A program made the position numbers and the translations under genes. A stretch of 64,000 nt of DNA from contig CAYUVW010000002.1 in the NCBI GenBank assembly GCA_964448405.1, positions 1-64,000 on the forward strand, written 5' to 3'. Origin of the DNA: DAORHV01 sp964448405. GTDB taxonomy: Bacteria; Patescibacteriota; Gracilibacteria; Peribacterales; Peribacteraceae. The stretch's first letter is position 1. Every line of letters starts with the position of its first letter. A model generated the notes under the pieces. It was not told the origin of the DNA. It searched no databases and worked only from the letters and a program-made list of their open reading frames with translations. This document shows positions 22,980 through 31,431 of this stretch, one piece after another.

Positions 22980-25319
22980 TTACACCGAAAAATGCTTGCG
23001 AAGCGCTTCAAGCTGTTTCTCATTCAGGATCGTACGCAGTTCCACGTCGGTTGCCGCACGCACGCCATCGACAGAACCAAAACGCTTCAGTAGCGCGGCT
23101 TTCAGCAATGGGCCGACTCCGGGAATCTCGTCCAATGCCGACGCAAACGTGGCCTTCGTCATGCGAGTTTTACGCTTCTCATTGGCGAACCGGTGAGATT
23201 CATCGCGAATGCGCTGCAACAGGAATTGGGCCGGGTCCTGCTTGGGAATGGGAATCGGCATCGAGTCACCGGGTACGAAAATCTCTTCTTCACGCTTGGC
23301 AATGGACGCCAACGGAACATGTGAAAGCTCCAGTTCGCACAGCACGTCGTAGACCGCACCAAGCTGGCCTTTGCCGCCGTCAATAAGGAGGAGATTGGGC
23401 ACCGACGTGAATGAATCATCGGGCTTTTCCTTCTTCACGTCGTAGGAAAGGATAATACGACGCTCCTGGCCGGGGTGCTTCTCGGCCAAGCCGTCGACGT
23501 ATTCTTTGAGTGCTTCATGTCCTTCGATGACATACCGAAAACCAAGCTGTGCGTAGGATTCCTCCAGCGCCGGATCGACAACCGCGTACACCTTTCCTTT
23601 ATCTTGGGTCGCCAGCAACGTGCGGATAAGTACCGTGGCAACCAGACGTGCACTCTCGTTCGCCGTCCACACCGTACGCAGCACACGCACCGACGGCGTG
23701 CACTCAAACAGCTGTGCCGTACCAACGATTTCCTCGCCGTGTCGGGCAACCGCAAAATTTTTGTAGTGGATGGTGCGGTCTTCCAGAGAATCAGCATGAG
23801 CAGCTGCGACTTCTTCCAGTGTTTTTTGCTCAGCCTTGCGAGCTTTGCCGATCTCGATCCCCTGCTTGGAAAGACGCGCGCGGTCGGATTTCAGATCGTA
23901 GGCCAGGTACTTCAGGCGACGACGCAGGACTTCTGCCAATGATTGATAATCGTCGATATCGCCCTTTTTCAGACTCTTAATGGTAAAGGAGCGGTAATGC
24001 TGCCGCTTGGGTTTGCCGCTCTCGAACACAACCATACTGCCCACCGTGTCGGCGCCGCCCATGTGTGAAATATCGTAACCCTCAATGCGCTTCGGCGCTT
24101 CCGGTAAGCCGAGCAACTTCCGCAGTGATTCGACTGCTTCTTCGGATTTGCGCAGTTCGGCTTCCCACGCCGCAAACTGCTGACGTACTTTTTCATCGGC
24201 GTTCTTCTCGGCCATTTCCAATAATTTGGATTTCTTGCCGCGCTCGGGAATCCACAGCTTCACCGCCTTGCCACGACGTTCGCGCAACCACGTCTCCAAC
24301 AACGTCGCTTCGGGAATCGGATCGCGAACGATGACGGTATCCGGAATATCCTGCGTGTCGGCATAGTATTGCGGCAGGAATTGCGCCATGGCTTCGGCGG
24401 CATTCTCCGCCTCTCCTTTCAGGGCGAAGCCCACCTGTTCAATGACTTTGCCGTCGCGTTCACGCAGCAATACAACCTGAATCTTGCCCTGACGGAACGC
24501 GATGCCGAAGACGTCTGCATTTTCTCCCGATGTATCCGACACGATCTGCCTGCTTTCCAAATCCGCAATGAATTTGAGTACGTCGCGCAGTCGAGCGGCG
24601 ACCTCGAACTTCCTGTCCTTTGCCGCAGCGAACATTTTTTCTTCCGCTTTCTTTTTCACCGATTGCAAATTGCCGCGAAAGAACCGTTCAACTTCGCCGA
24701 TGCGCTCTGCATACTCCGCTTGCGACAATGAGCCGATGCACAGGCCGCAGCACTTGCCGATCTGAAACTCCAAACAAGGAGTATCCAGCATCTTGGCGGC
24801 AGCCTGCGTCGTGTGATTCAGTGCATCGAGTGATTTGCGGCACGCACGGAATTTCAAAATGCCATCGAGCATATCCAGCGTGGCATTGGTAGAAGACGCG
24901 CCCAAGAACGGCCCGAAATACTTTGCTCCGTCTTCTTCCAGGCGCCGCACGACCTCGACACTCGGGTATGAATCCTGCACCGACAGGCGCACGTACACAT
25001 ATCCTTTGTCGTCCTTCAGCATGATGTTGTACTTCGGCTTCAGCTTCTTAATAAGGTTGGACTCCAACATGAACGCTTCCAACTCGCTGCGCACGATGGT
25101 GACGTCCACATCGGCGATCTGCTTCACCATAATGGCTTTCCACGGGTCCAATTTGGCGCCGGGCGCCACGTAACTCCGCAGACGGTTGCGGATGTTCTTG
25201 GCTTTGCCGACGTACATCACGTTGCCTTCTTTATCGAGCCAGCGGTACACGCCGGGCTCGGTAGAGGCAGCACCGATGCGTCGGCGCAGCCTGGCCATGG
25301 GATTATCGGACTCCGCCAT
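22980..25319 (-). CDS. uvrC: Excinuclease ABC subunit C with an inserted GNAT-like domain
   Basis: A 779-residue protein; typical UvrC is near 600. Order: GIY-YIG nuclease (about 13-95, GVYRWLDKEGNVMYVGKAKNI), Cys-containing linker, UVR motif (about 220-255), RNase H-like nuclease first part (410-475, RIEGYDISHMGG), an extra ~160 residues (477-640), nuclease second part (641-700, LLLIDGGKGQLG) and a helix-hairpin-helix end (727-779, EIPGVGPLLKAALLKRFGS). The insert has acetyltransferase-like features: FAVARHGEEIVGTAQLFE, ESARLVATVLIRTLLATQ and YAQLGFRYVIEG. Catalytic Asp residues of the RNase H fold remain. UvrC makes the dual incisions in nucleotide excision repair. Confidence 0.95.
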   Translation of the reverse strand: MAESDNPMARLRRRIGAASTEPGVYRWLDKEGNVMYVGKAKNIRNRLRSYVAPGAKLDPWKAIMVKQIADVDVTIVRSELEAFMLESNLIKKLKPKYNIMLKDDKGYVYVRLSVQDSYPSVEVVRRLEEDGAKYFGPFLGASSTNATLDMLDGILKFRACRKSLDALNHTTQAAAKMLDTPCLEFQIGKCCGLCIGSLSQAEYAERIGEVERFFRGNLQSVKKKAEEKMFAAAKDRKFEVAARLRDVLKFIADLESRQIVSDTSGENADVFGIAFRQGKIQVVLLRERDGKVIEQVGFALKGEAENAAEAMAQFLPQYYADTQDIPDTVIVRDPIPEATLLETWLRERRGKAVKLWIPERGKKSKLLEMAEKNADEKVRQQFAAWEAELRKSEEAVESLRKLLGLPEAPKRIEGYDISHMGGADTVGSMVVFESGKPKRQHYRSFTIKSLKKGDIDDYQSLAEVLRRRLKYLAYDLKSDRARLSKQGIEIGKARKAEQKTLEEVAAAHADSLEDRTIHYKNFAVARHGEEIVGTAQLFECTPSVRVLRTVWTANESARLVATVLIRTLLATQDKGKVYAVVDPALEESYAQLGFRYVIEGHEALKEYVDGLAEKHPGQERRIILSYDVKKEKPDDSFTSVPNLLLIDGGKGQLGAVYDVLCELELSHVPLASIAKREEEIFVPGDSMPIPIPKQDPAQFLLQRIRDESHRFANEKRKTRMTKATFASALDEIPGVGPLLKAALLKRFGSVDGVRAATDVELRTILNEKQLEALRKHFSV

Positions 25320-25341
25320 GGCCGCATTCTACCGTGCTTGC

Positions 25342-25347
25342 TACAGT
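25342..25347 (+). promoter_or_regulatory. -10 element, leaderless start of the GT2 gene
   Basis: TACAGT followed by 6 nt and the ATG at 25354. The -35 is weak. Confidence 0.5.
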
Positions 25348-25353
25348 GAGCAC

Positions 25354-26160
25354 ATGTCACGTCCGTTGGTTTCCGCAATCGTGCTGAATTACCGCTCCCC
25401 GCGTGACACGCACCAATGCGTGACGGCTTTGCTGGCCCAGAGCATGGCCGACAAGCTGGAAGTCTTGATTGTGGACAACCACTCCGACGACGAATCGGCC
25501 GGCTGGTTGCGTGCCCGATGGAACGGCAAGCCGGGCGTGAAGATTGTCGAAACCAATCGGAATATCGGCTACGGAAGAGGCAACAACGCCGCATTCCGGC
25601 ATGTCGAGGGTGAGTACGTATTGATTGTGAATCCGGATAACACACTGCCGCCCGATGCGTTGCAGAAGATGTTGGATGTGCTGCGCACCGAGAAAAACGC
25701 CGGAATCGTAGGACCGGGGCTGGTCTACGCGGACGGATCATTCCGGCCTTCGGCCAGACCGTTTCCCAGTATCGCCGACCTCTTCCGTAAACGGCTGTTC
25801 GGACAGAAGTGGCAAGCTGCATACGATGCATCCATGGCTGCCAAGCGTCACGACGTACAGCCGGTGGACTGGCTGGTGGGGGCATGCTTACTCCTGAAAA
25901 GCGACTTCTACGCCCAGTTACAGGGTTTTGATGATCGCTATTTCCTCTTCTTTGAAGACATCGATTTGTGCCGCCGCTGCTGGAGTGCGGGCAAACGCGT
26001 GCTGTATGCGCCGAGTATTCATGTGCTGGACCGACGCCAACGACTGAGTGGCAACAACATGCTTTCCCTCCTAACGCGCAAGACAACCCGTATCCATGCT
26101 TTCAGCGCGCTACAGTACTTTTGGAAGTGGAAAGGGGCCGCAACGCCGAAGGCCGCATAA
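25354..26160 (+). CDS. Family 2 glycosyltransferase (rhamnosyltransferase-like)
   Basis: A 268-residue GT2 protein: VSAIVLNYRSPRDTHQCV, IVDNHSDDESAGWL, NRNIGYGRGNNAAF and LIVNPDNTLPPDAL (metal-binding DxD-type site NPD). GACLLLKSDFYAQLQGFDDRYFLFFEDIDLCRR is the hallmark of the WbbL/rhamnosyltransferase branch. Cytoplasmic, probably acting on a lipid-linked surface glycan. Upstream in-frame ATGs are rejected because the conserved domain begins at 25354 and a -10 hexamer lies 6 nt before it. It is divergent from uvrC. Confidence 0.9.
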   Translation: MSRPLVSAIVLNYRSPRDTHQCVTALLAQSMADKLEVLIVDNHSDDESAGWLRARWNGKPGVKIVETNRNIGYGRGNNAAFRHVEGEYVLIVNPDNTLPPDALQKMLDVLRTEKNAGIVGPGLVYADGSFRPSARPFPSIADLFRKRLFGQKWQAAYDASMAAKRHDVQPVDWLVGACLLLKSDFYAQLQGFDDRYFLFFEDIDLCRRCWSAGKRVLYAPSIHVLDRRQRLSGNNMLSLLTRKTTRIHAFSALQYFWKWKGAATPKAA

Positions 26161-26179
26161 AGAGGCACGCCAAATCGCA

Positions 26180-26208
26180 TTGACCTCCGTTCGTAGAATC
26201 CCTACCCT
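26180..26208 (+). promoter_or_regulatory. Promoter of the L25 gene
   Basis: -35 TTGACC (26180-26185), 17 bp, -10 TACCCT (26203-26208). The predicted start near 26215 leaves about 3 nt before the ATG. Confidence 0.65.
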
Positions 26209-26217
26209 GTGCCAGCT

Positions 26218-26934
26218 ATGAAGCAAACGCTCACTCTTGCCGTGAACATGCGGCCGGCCGATGAAAACGTCAAAACCCTGCGCCGCAGTGGCGATGTTCC
26301 AGGCGTGATTTACGGCAGCAAAATGAAGAGCACGAGCATTAAGTGCAAGGTCAAGGATCTGCACAACGTGTACATGAAAGCCGGTGAGAACACCCTCGTG
26401 GAAGTGGAGATGGACGGTAAGAAGATCCCTACCCTGATTCACTCGCTCGCATACGAGCCTGTTTCCGGTGCCTACGAGCACGTGGACCTGTACGCCGTGG
26501 ACATGACCAAGAAGGTTACAACACGCGTTCCGGTTTCGTTCGAAGGCGTTGCTCCGGCAGTCAAAGAGCTTGGTGGAATCCTCGTCACCGTTCACGGAGA
26601 AATCACGGTCCAGTGTCTGCCCGCCGATATTCCGGAGAAGTTCGTTGTGGATCTCAGCAGCTTGGCACAGTTCCGCGATTCCATCACCGTCGGCAAGATC
26701 ACGATGCCGAAGGGTGTCGTGGCTCAGGATAACGCAGAAACGGTCGTGGTCACGGTGCAGGAGCCCCGCAAGGAAGAAGTCATCGAGCCGGTCGTTACCG
26801 CTACCGCCGAGGGCGCTGTCGGTGCCGATGGTGCAGCAGCACCCGCAGCAGCAGGTGCAGCAGCCGCTCCAGCTGCAGCAGGTGGCGACAAGAAGGATGC
26901 CAAGCCGGCAGCCGGCGGCAAGGACAAGAAATAG
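26218..26934 (+). CDS. rplY: 50S ribosomal protein L25, CTC form
   Basis: A 238-residue L25/TL5/CTC protein that binds 5S rRNA. The N-terminal L25 domain (1-90) reads RPADENVKTLRRSGDVPGVIYG, and the C-terminal TL5 domain (95-190) contains VPVSFEGVAPAVKELGGILV and LPADIPEKFVVDLSSLAQF. The tail after 195 is an Ala/Gly/Lys-rich extension. I chose ATG 26218; a GTG at 26209 would add three residues but would lie upstream of the predicted transcription start. It is followed by a strong terminator. Confidence 0.93.
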   Translation: MKQTLTLAVNMRPADENVKTLRRSGDVPGVIYGSKMKSTSIKCKVKDLHNVYMKAGENTLVEVEMDGKKIPTLIHSLAYEPVSGAYEHVDLYAVDMTKKVTTRVPVSFEGVAPAVKELGGILVTVHGEITVQCLPADIPEKFVVDLSSLAQFRDSITVGKITMPKGVVAQDNAETVVVTVQEPRKEEVIEPVVTATAEGAVGADGAAAPAAAGAAAAPAAAGGDKKDAKPAAGGKDKK

Positions 26935-26954
26935 TCCCACTCACACTGATTCTG

Positions 26955-26979
26955 AAAACGGCCGAAAGGCCGTTTTTTT
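26955..26979 (+). terminator. Intrinsic terminator of rplY
   Basis: Stem AACGGCC/GGCCGTT with a GAAA tetraloop followed by seven T. Confidence 0.9.
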
Positions 26980-27050
26980 GTGCTGTCGTTCAGATGTTGT
27001 GCGCTACCCTGAGGTTTCCGTTTTCTTCGGAGCTTGGGCACGGTGGGCTT

Positions 27051-27200
27051 GTCGCGCCTGATCCGGTGCCGTCACGCTTCCGCCGAAGCAACCCGTAAAA
27101 AAGTCCGCCTGTTCGAGCTCGCCGCAGCGAGCGAGTTCGGACTTTTAGGGTTGTGAGGCGCGTGAAGCGTAGGCCAGCCGGAGCACCGCGCGACGTTTTT
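27051..27200 (+). ncRNA. Candidate structured non-coding RNA (rod-like, ~150 nt)
   Basis: The interval between rplY and hpf has no convincing ORF but folds into a long co-linear rod. GTCGCG 27051 pairs with CGCGAC 27189, CGGTGC 27064 with GCACCG 27183, ACGCTTC 27074 with GAAGCGT 27164, CGCC 27081 with GGCG 27157, CAACCC 27089 with GGGTTG 27148, AAGTCCG 27101 with CGGACTT 27138, and GCTCGC 27117 with GCGAGC 27127 around a CGCA loop. The closing stem is followed by six T. A possible -10 TACCCT lies at 27005. The shape recalls 6S-like regulatory RNAs, but no consensus was recognised. A separate hairpin follows at 27240-27272. Confidence 0.5.
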
Positions 27201-27317
27201 TGCTCAACTTTTTTCTAAAAAAAGTGGAAGAACAAACGCTCTCGCGGCGATTATGGAATCGCCGCTACGAGAAGTATTGGGCGAAATTGGCTAGGATTCG
27301 CCGGAGTCCTGGAGTCG

Positions 27318-27343
27318 AAAAAGAGGCCACCCGGCCTCTTTTT
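27318..27343. terminator. Bidirectional terminator
   Basis: AAAAAGAGGCC-ACCC-GGCCTCTTTTT: A-tract, 6-bp GC stem, T-tract. It serves hpf on the minus strand and can stop transcription from the RNA region on the plus strand. Confidence 0.85.
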
Positions 27344-27362
27344 AGGAATCGTATTTTTTGGC

Positions 27363-27725
27363 TTATATCTGACTCATCTTGCCCCCCTTGCGCTTCATTT
27401 TGTGCGCACGTTCGCGACCGGTGTGCTTTTCTTTGTAGCGCTTGATCTGCGACTCGAGTTTTTCGATGCAGCTGTCGACGGCGAGCAAAGCCTCGAACTT
27501 GCGGGACTCGGCACGCAGAACGGTACCCGGCAGGTGCACGGTGATCATCACTTTCACCTGATCGCGGCTCTTTTTCGTGTCGCGGCCTTCGGCCTCAACG
27601 CGAATGGAGGAGCCTTCGTCCTTCAGACGCTTGCAGTACGTTGCAAGCTTGCCGATCTTTTTGGCTAACAGAAGCAGGTCTTTGTCGTCGTAACGGACAC
27701 CTTTTTCGAAGTGTTCAACATGCAT
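27363..27725 (-). CDS. hpf: Ribosome hibernation-promoting factor (short form)
   Basis: A 120-residue member of the HPF/RaiA (sigma-54 modulation) family. The alternating pattern HVEHFEKGVRYDDKDLLLLAKKIGKLATYCKRL and VKVMITVHLPGTVLRAESRKFEALLAVDSCIEKLESQIKRYKEK gives the beta-alpha-beta fold that sits in the decoding centre. It lacks the C-terminal dimerisation domain of long HPF, so 100S formation would need another factor. The C-terminus is strongly basic. The start is ATG 27725 with a pyrimidine-rich leader and a possible -10 TATGCT; earlier in-frame starts give no homologous sequence. Confidence 0.85.
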   Translation of the reverse strand: MHVEHFEKGVRYDDKDLLLLAKKIGKLATYCKRLKDEGSSIRVEAEGRDTKKSRDQVKVMITVHLPGTVLRAESRKFEALLAVDSCIEKLESQIKRYKEKHTGRERAHKMKRKGGKMSQI

Positions 27726-27904
27726 GAGGAAAAGCGGGAAACGAAGTGAAAAAAGCATAGCAGATGCCAAAAAAGTTTCCAGCGCAGCTTCAGAAAAAAT
27801 CAAGAGAAGCATTGTCACTGAAACGCGGCCGAGACGCCCTCTTCCGCAAAAACGGCTTTTCGGGTATACTAAGGAGAAATACCCAAAACCCAACCCCCTA
27901 CCCA

Positions 27905-28135
27905 ATGGACGTCGATTCTCTGCGCCGGAAGGTGACCGAAAGCCGACTGCTCACGGAGCGGGAGCGCGATTATTGGCTCCAGAAACTACCAAATATGACC
28001 CAAGAGCAGTTGATGAAGCTGGATCGAATCCTGACTGAAGCACTGGGAATCGTGTGGAGCGAACAGATGGACGGCTACCTGAAAATGATCGATCGCGCGG
28101 CAAATCTCTGCCAACAGAAACTCGTGGCAGCCTAA
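27905..28135 (+). CDS. Small helical protein, first gene of orphan operon (76 aa)
   Basis: A 76-residue, soluble, all-helical protein (DSLRRKVTESRLLTERERDYWLQKLPNM...) with one Cys near the end. A consensus -10 TATACT at 27865-27870 and a leader of about 28 nt rich in C precede it, so it probably heads the transcript that continues through 32292. Gaps to the next genes are 32, 6 and 21 bp. No family recognised. The small size and leading position would fit a regulator or assembly factor, but this is not shown. Confidence 0.65.
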   Translation: MDVDSLRRKVTESRLLTERERDYWLQKLPNMTQEQLMKLDRILTEALGIVWSEQMDGYLKMIDRAANLCQQKLVAA

Positions 28136-28167
28136 CGCACACAAACACTCACTCCCCCTTCCCGACC

Positions 28168-29418
28168 ATGCCTCCACGCACTCCAGACAGCTTCACGGGC
28201 GGTAACGGCGAAATGCCGCGCAACAACGAACAGCGCGAAAAAGCTAAAAAGGAAGTGAAGCAGCAGCTTCGCAAGCTCATGGCTGACGTGCGCACCCGTG
28301 GCGACGAAGAGCGCCGCACGGGACCCGATCGCAACGAGAAGCGTCTGAAAGAACTGACTGAACAAATCGACCGCCAGCAGCGTGAGGTGCTCGCCACGTT
28401 TGCCCTGCTGCTGAATCCGGACGGTTCGCTGCCCGAGGATCTGCAGAAGGAGTTCGCCGCCGAGTTCAGCGATAAACAGTCGGCTGAATTCATCAATAAT
28501 CTCATCAACGGCGACGCCAACCGACTGAGCACCGATGCCACAAACCTCGGCCGCAGCATCGACGGACAGCCGCCGATCTCGCGCGCCGCAAACTTTGCCG
28601 GCCGCATAGAAGGCCGTCTGAGCGACATGATCGACGGATTCATTCAGGATCGCGGTATTTTCTCCATGATCAGCGAGCGAACCGGCATGTCCGAACAGGT
28701 ACTGGCCAAACAATTCCAGCAGGTGCGTCCGTTCCTGATGAACGCCATTCGCGGCATGTTCGCCAACATCGCCGAGAACTTCAAAATGATTCCGGGCGCT
28801 CAGGAATTCGCCATTCGCACGCGCGTGGAGGGCACATGGCCTGCGCTTCTGAAACTGAAAATGCAGGATCAGAACATCGCCAAACGCATCCGTGCCCGCG
28901 GCGAGAACGTCGTAAAAGAGCTGTACATCAACGCCATGGTCGGCCAAGCCGCCAATCGCCAGCTTGCACAGCAGGCAGGCCAGCCGATGCCGACCGGCGA
29001 AGTCACGCTGGAATCGGTACTCGGCATCACCGCTCCGACCGGCTCGCCTGCTCCGGCCCCCTCCACAACTGAGCAAGGCGCGAAGAAAGAAGCCGCCGCC
29101 GTCAATCGTCCACTCGGCGCCGCCGAGACGATACAGGACATGCAGATGAGCTTCTTGAACAACGAATTCCGCGTCCAGAAAGGCTCCGATACCTTCAAGG
29201 CGACGGCTAAACACGGCAACGACGCAGCCACCGTGACGGAAGTTACGCCGATCCGCCAAGGCACCGGCCCCGTGGAAACCTTGACCATCAAAACTCGCAA
29301 AGGAACCGAAGACCTGACGAAGACGGTGCGTGCCAATGACATAAAGACCGCACTTGAACCCAACGGTAACAAGCGTGTGATTGTGGACAACGTCACGCTT
29401 GAATTCACACGCGTCTAA
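28168..29418 (+). CDS. Orphan operon protein 2 (416 aa), unknown
   Basis: Three visible regions: a basic/acidic coiled-coil (about residues 15-85, NEQREKAKKEVKQQLRKLMADV), a helical core (about 90-290, with SMISERTGMSEQVLAKQFQQVRPFLMNAIRGMFANIAENFKMIPG) and, after a Pro-rich linker near 300, a small beta-rich C-terminal domain (about 325-416). No signal peptide or certain transmembrane helix. The start MPPRTPDSFTGG follows a pyrimidine-rich leader. The N-terminal helices plus linker plus beta-domain layout is shared loosely with the next protein. Confidence 0.65.
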   Translation: MPPRTPDSFTGGNGEMPRNNEQREKAKKEVKQQLRKLMADVRTRGDEERRTGPDRNEKRLKELTEQIDRQQREVLATFALLLNPDGSLPEDLQKEFAAEFSDKQSAEFINNLINGDANRLSTDATNLGRSIDGQPPISRAANFAGRIEGRLSDMIDGFIQDRGIFSMISERTGMSEQVLAKQFQQVRPFLMNAIRGMFANIAENFKMIPGAQEFAIRTRVEGTWPALLKLKMQDQNIAKRIRARGENVVKELYINAMVGQAANRQLAQQAGQPMPTGEVTLESVLGITAPTGSPAPAPSTTEQGAKKEAAAVNRPLGAAETIQDMQMSFLNNEFRVQKGSDTFKATAKHGNDAATVTEVTPIRQGTGPVETLTIKTRKGTEDLTKTVRANDIKTALEPNGNKRVIVDNVTLEFTRV

Positions 29419-29424
29419 CCGCAC

Positions 29425-31410
29425 ATGATGCCTCCTGTTCTCGGTACCGGCTCCCACCTCGACGGCTTGCTGCCGACCTCCACGTCGACCGCACCGCGTC
29501 CGCCTGAAGCGGATGTAAAAGCAGCACGCTCACTCGCTGCGCGCATTGCTCCGGCTACAATGGAGGAATTCTTCAGCGGCGTCCGCACCCAGACACATAC
29601 CCAGTTGGAGGCGCTCGCCTTCGTGTTGCACGAGGAGTACCCCAACCGCATTACCGATCAGGTGAAAAAAGAAGTGGCAGAACGCTTGGTTGCACTGCGT
29701 CAAGAAGTTGCGCAAGGAAGCGTCAACTTGCCCGAAGGACTGAGTGATACCGCAAAAATTGAGGCAGAGCTGAAGCGTACGGAAAATCGCCTGGAATGGG
29801 TGCGTCGTTTACTGACCCGTCCCGCACCCGTCACTCCGGTGACGCCCGTTCAACCTCCTGCACCGTCGTTCCTCACCGATTTCTTCGGCGGACTGACCAC
29901 GCGCGTGATGACCATGTTCAATGGACGACCGCCGACTGTGCAGCAAGTCGCTGCCGTGCAAACGCAGACATCGGGCATTACACGTAACCTTGCCGAAGCA
30001 GGCGAACGCCTCGTCGACAGCGTAATCGCCTCGCCCGAAACGCTCAGCAGGATCCCGGTGATCGGCTCCGCGCTTGCCGCGCCGATCAACATCATCGGCG
30101 GACTCATGGGAATCAATCCTGCTACGCGCGCCGAACGTCTTGAGCGCCGTCAGGCCGAGCGTCAACTGCGCACTGCATTGACCGCCCGCAACGTCGTCTG
30201 CCCCAACCCAACCATCGACAGCTTGACGTTGTCCGTCCTGAAAGGTCAGCCCGTCGTTCCTGGTGCACCGGCGCCGGCTCCGTCCACCGCTCCGGTCAAT
30301 ATCATTCAGCTGCTGGATAACTGGGTTGCAACGCAGCGGTTGAACGGCATGCCTGTCACGCAGCAACTGGTGTTGAACTCCGTCGCAGAGCTCGCACCTC
30401 CAAACGTAGACGCACTGAATAAGCAGGCTCAGGCCAAGCGTGCAGTGGACGCCCGCAACGCACTCACCGACGGTATCGGCAAGCGCCTGCGCCGTCCGGT
30501 GGCCACGCTCACCAACGGCACCGACGTGCAGATGCAGGCCACGGGCGCCGGCATTGCCCTCACCGCTCGTATCGGCGATTTGAACACGCCTGGAGCCATT
30601 CCTCCTCTTGGAACACCCGCGAACACACCGACCACGACTCCTGCGAGCACTCGTGACTTCGACGACACCGGCACACCGGTCAGTCCCGAAGCCAAGACGC
30701 TCGCTGGCGCAATGATCAAATTCCCACGCGCCACCAAAATTCGCATCGTGGCGAATGGAAACACCGAGATGACCAACTCCAACGAATACACGATTGCGGT
30801 CGGAAGTTTCGATGAAACAGGCAGCGCACAGAACGATACCGCTAAGACGCTCGTTGGAGCTTGCACGAAGTTCCCGACTGCCAAGGAAGTGAAAATTACG
30901 GCAAGCGGCACCATGGAATGCAACGGTACCGGCGCGAACAAAAAGTACACCCTCATCGCTGGCAGCATCGACGACACTGGAAACGGAACGTCGCCCGAAG
31001 GAACGTTGTTCCTGAGTGCAATCGAAGGACTGAGTGCCGCAACCAAAATTGCGGTGACCACATCTGCAACGCCATTGGAAATCCGCAACCAGACTGAGTT
31101 CTCCATTCCGGTCGGTTCGGATACCGACATCGCCAATCTGCAGATTCTTGCCGGAATGCCCCGCGACAGCCGTGCGCAGCGCATTGTTATCGACGGAAGC
31201 ATGCGCCGCAACGTGCCGCTGGTGGAATGGCGCAACAGCAGCCTCATCCACTTGGGTTCGCATCCGCAAACCATCGCCATGCTGCGCGGCAGGACATGGG
31301 GTTCATTGCTCGACGACAAAGAGGTTGGGGTAACACTGCAGTACAACCGCGACACGAGAAACTGGACTGACACCAATCCGACGACCCGCACTCCCCCTCT
31401 TCCCATTTAG
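29425..31410 (+). CDS. Orphan operon protein 3 (661 aa) with four C-terminal repeats
   Basis: N-terminal helical region (about 25-130), Pro-rich linker, an amphipathic/hydrophobic helical segment (about 195-232, IPVIGSALAAPINIIGGLMGI), a second linker near 275-290, another helical part to about 350, then four beta-rich repeats of about 50 residues from 412 to 612. Each starts near (F/I)D(D/E)TG and ends (V/A)GS. No signal peptide. It begins 6 bp after the preceding gene. Function unknown; repeat-bearing C-termini are often binding surfaces, and association with the membrane through the hydrophobic segment is possible. Confidence 0.65.
   Translation: MMPPVLGTGSHLDGLLPTSTSTAPRPPEADVKAARSLAARIAPATMEEFFSGVRTQTHTQLEALAFVLHEEYPNRITDQVKKEVAERLVALRQEVAQGSVNLPEGLSDTAKIEAELKRTENRLEWVRRLLTRPAPVTPVTPVQPPAPSFLTDFFGGLTTRVMTMFNGRPPTVQQVAAVQTQTSGITRNLAEAGERLVDSVIASPETLSRIPVIGSALAAPINIIGGLMGINPATRAERLERRQAERQLRTALTARNVVCPNPTIDSLTLSVLKGQPVVPGAPAPAPSTAPVNIIQLLDNWVATQRLNGMPVTQQLVLNSVAELAPPNVDALNKQAQAKRAVDARNALTDGIGKRLRRPVATLTNGTDVQMQATGAGIALTARIGDLNTPGAIPPLGTPANTPTTTPASTRDFDDTGTPVSPEAKTLAGAMIKFPRATKIRIVANGNTEMTNSNEYTIAVGSFDETGSAQNDTAKTLVGACTKFPTAKEVKITASGTMECNGTGANKKYTLIAGSIDDTGNGTSPEGTLFLSAIEGLSAATKIAVTTSATPLEIRNQTEFSIPVGSDTDIANLQILAGMPRDSRAQRIVIDGSMRRNVPLVEWRNSSLIHLGSHPQTIAMLRGRTWGSLLDDKEVGVTLQYNRDTRNWTDTNPTTRTPPLPI
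30658..31260 (+). repeat. Four tandem ~50-residue protein repeats
   Basis: Within the 661-aa protein, units begin at residues 412, 462, 515 and about 566. Shared features: D(D/E)TG start, a central A-TK-I-like strand (ATKIRIVA, AKEVKITA, ATKIAVTT, AQRIVIDG), and a closing (I/L)x(V/A/L)GS. The fourth unit is the most diverged. Confidence 0.65.
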
Positions 31411-31431
31411 AGCTCTCTACCCAAATTTTTT

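Noticed and set aside
27051..27200. Signal recognition particle RNA, tmRNA or RNase P RNA
   Set aside because: I looked for the GGAAG/GCAG SRP loop, the tmRNA ends and the RNase P core motifs and found none; only a generic rod shape remains.
27200..27445. 81-aa plus-strand ORF
   Set aside because: It passes through a bidirectional terminator and into the 3' end of hpf, and has no homologous features.
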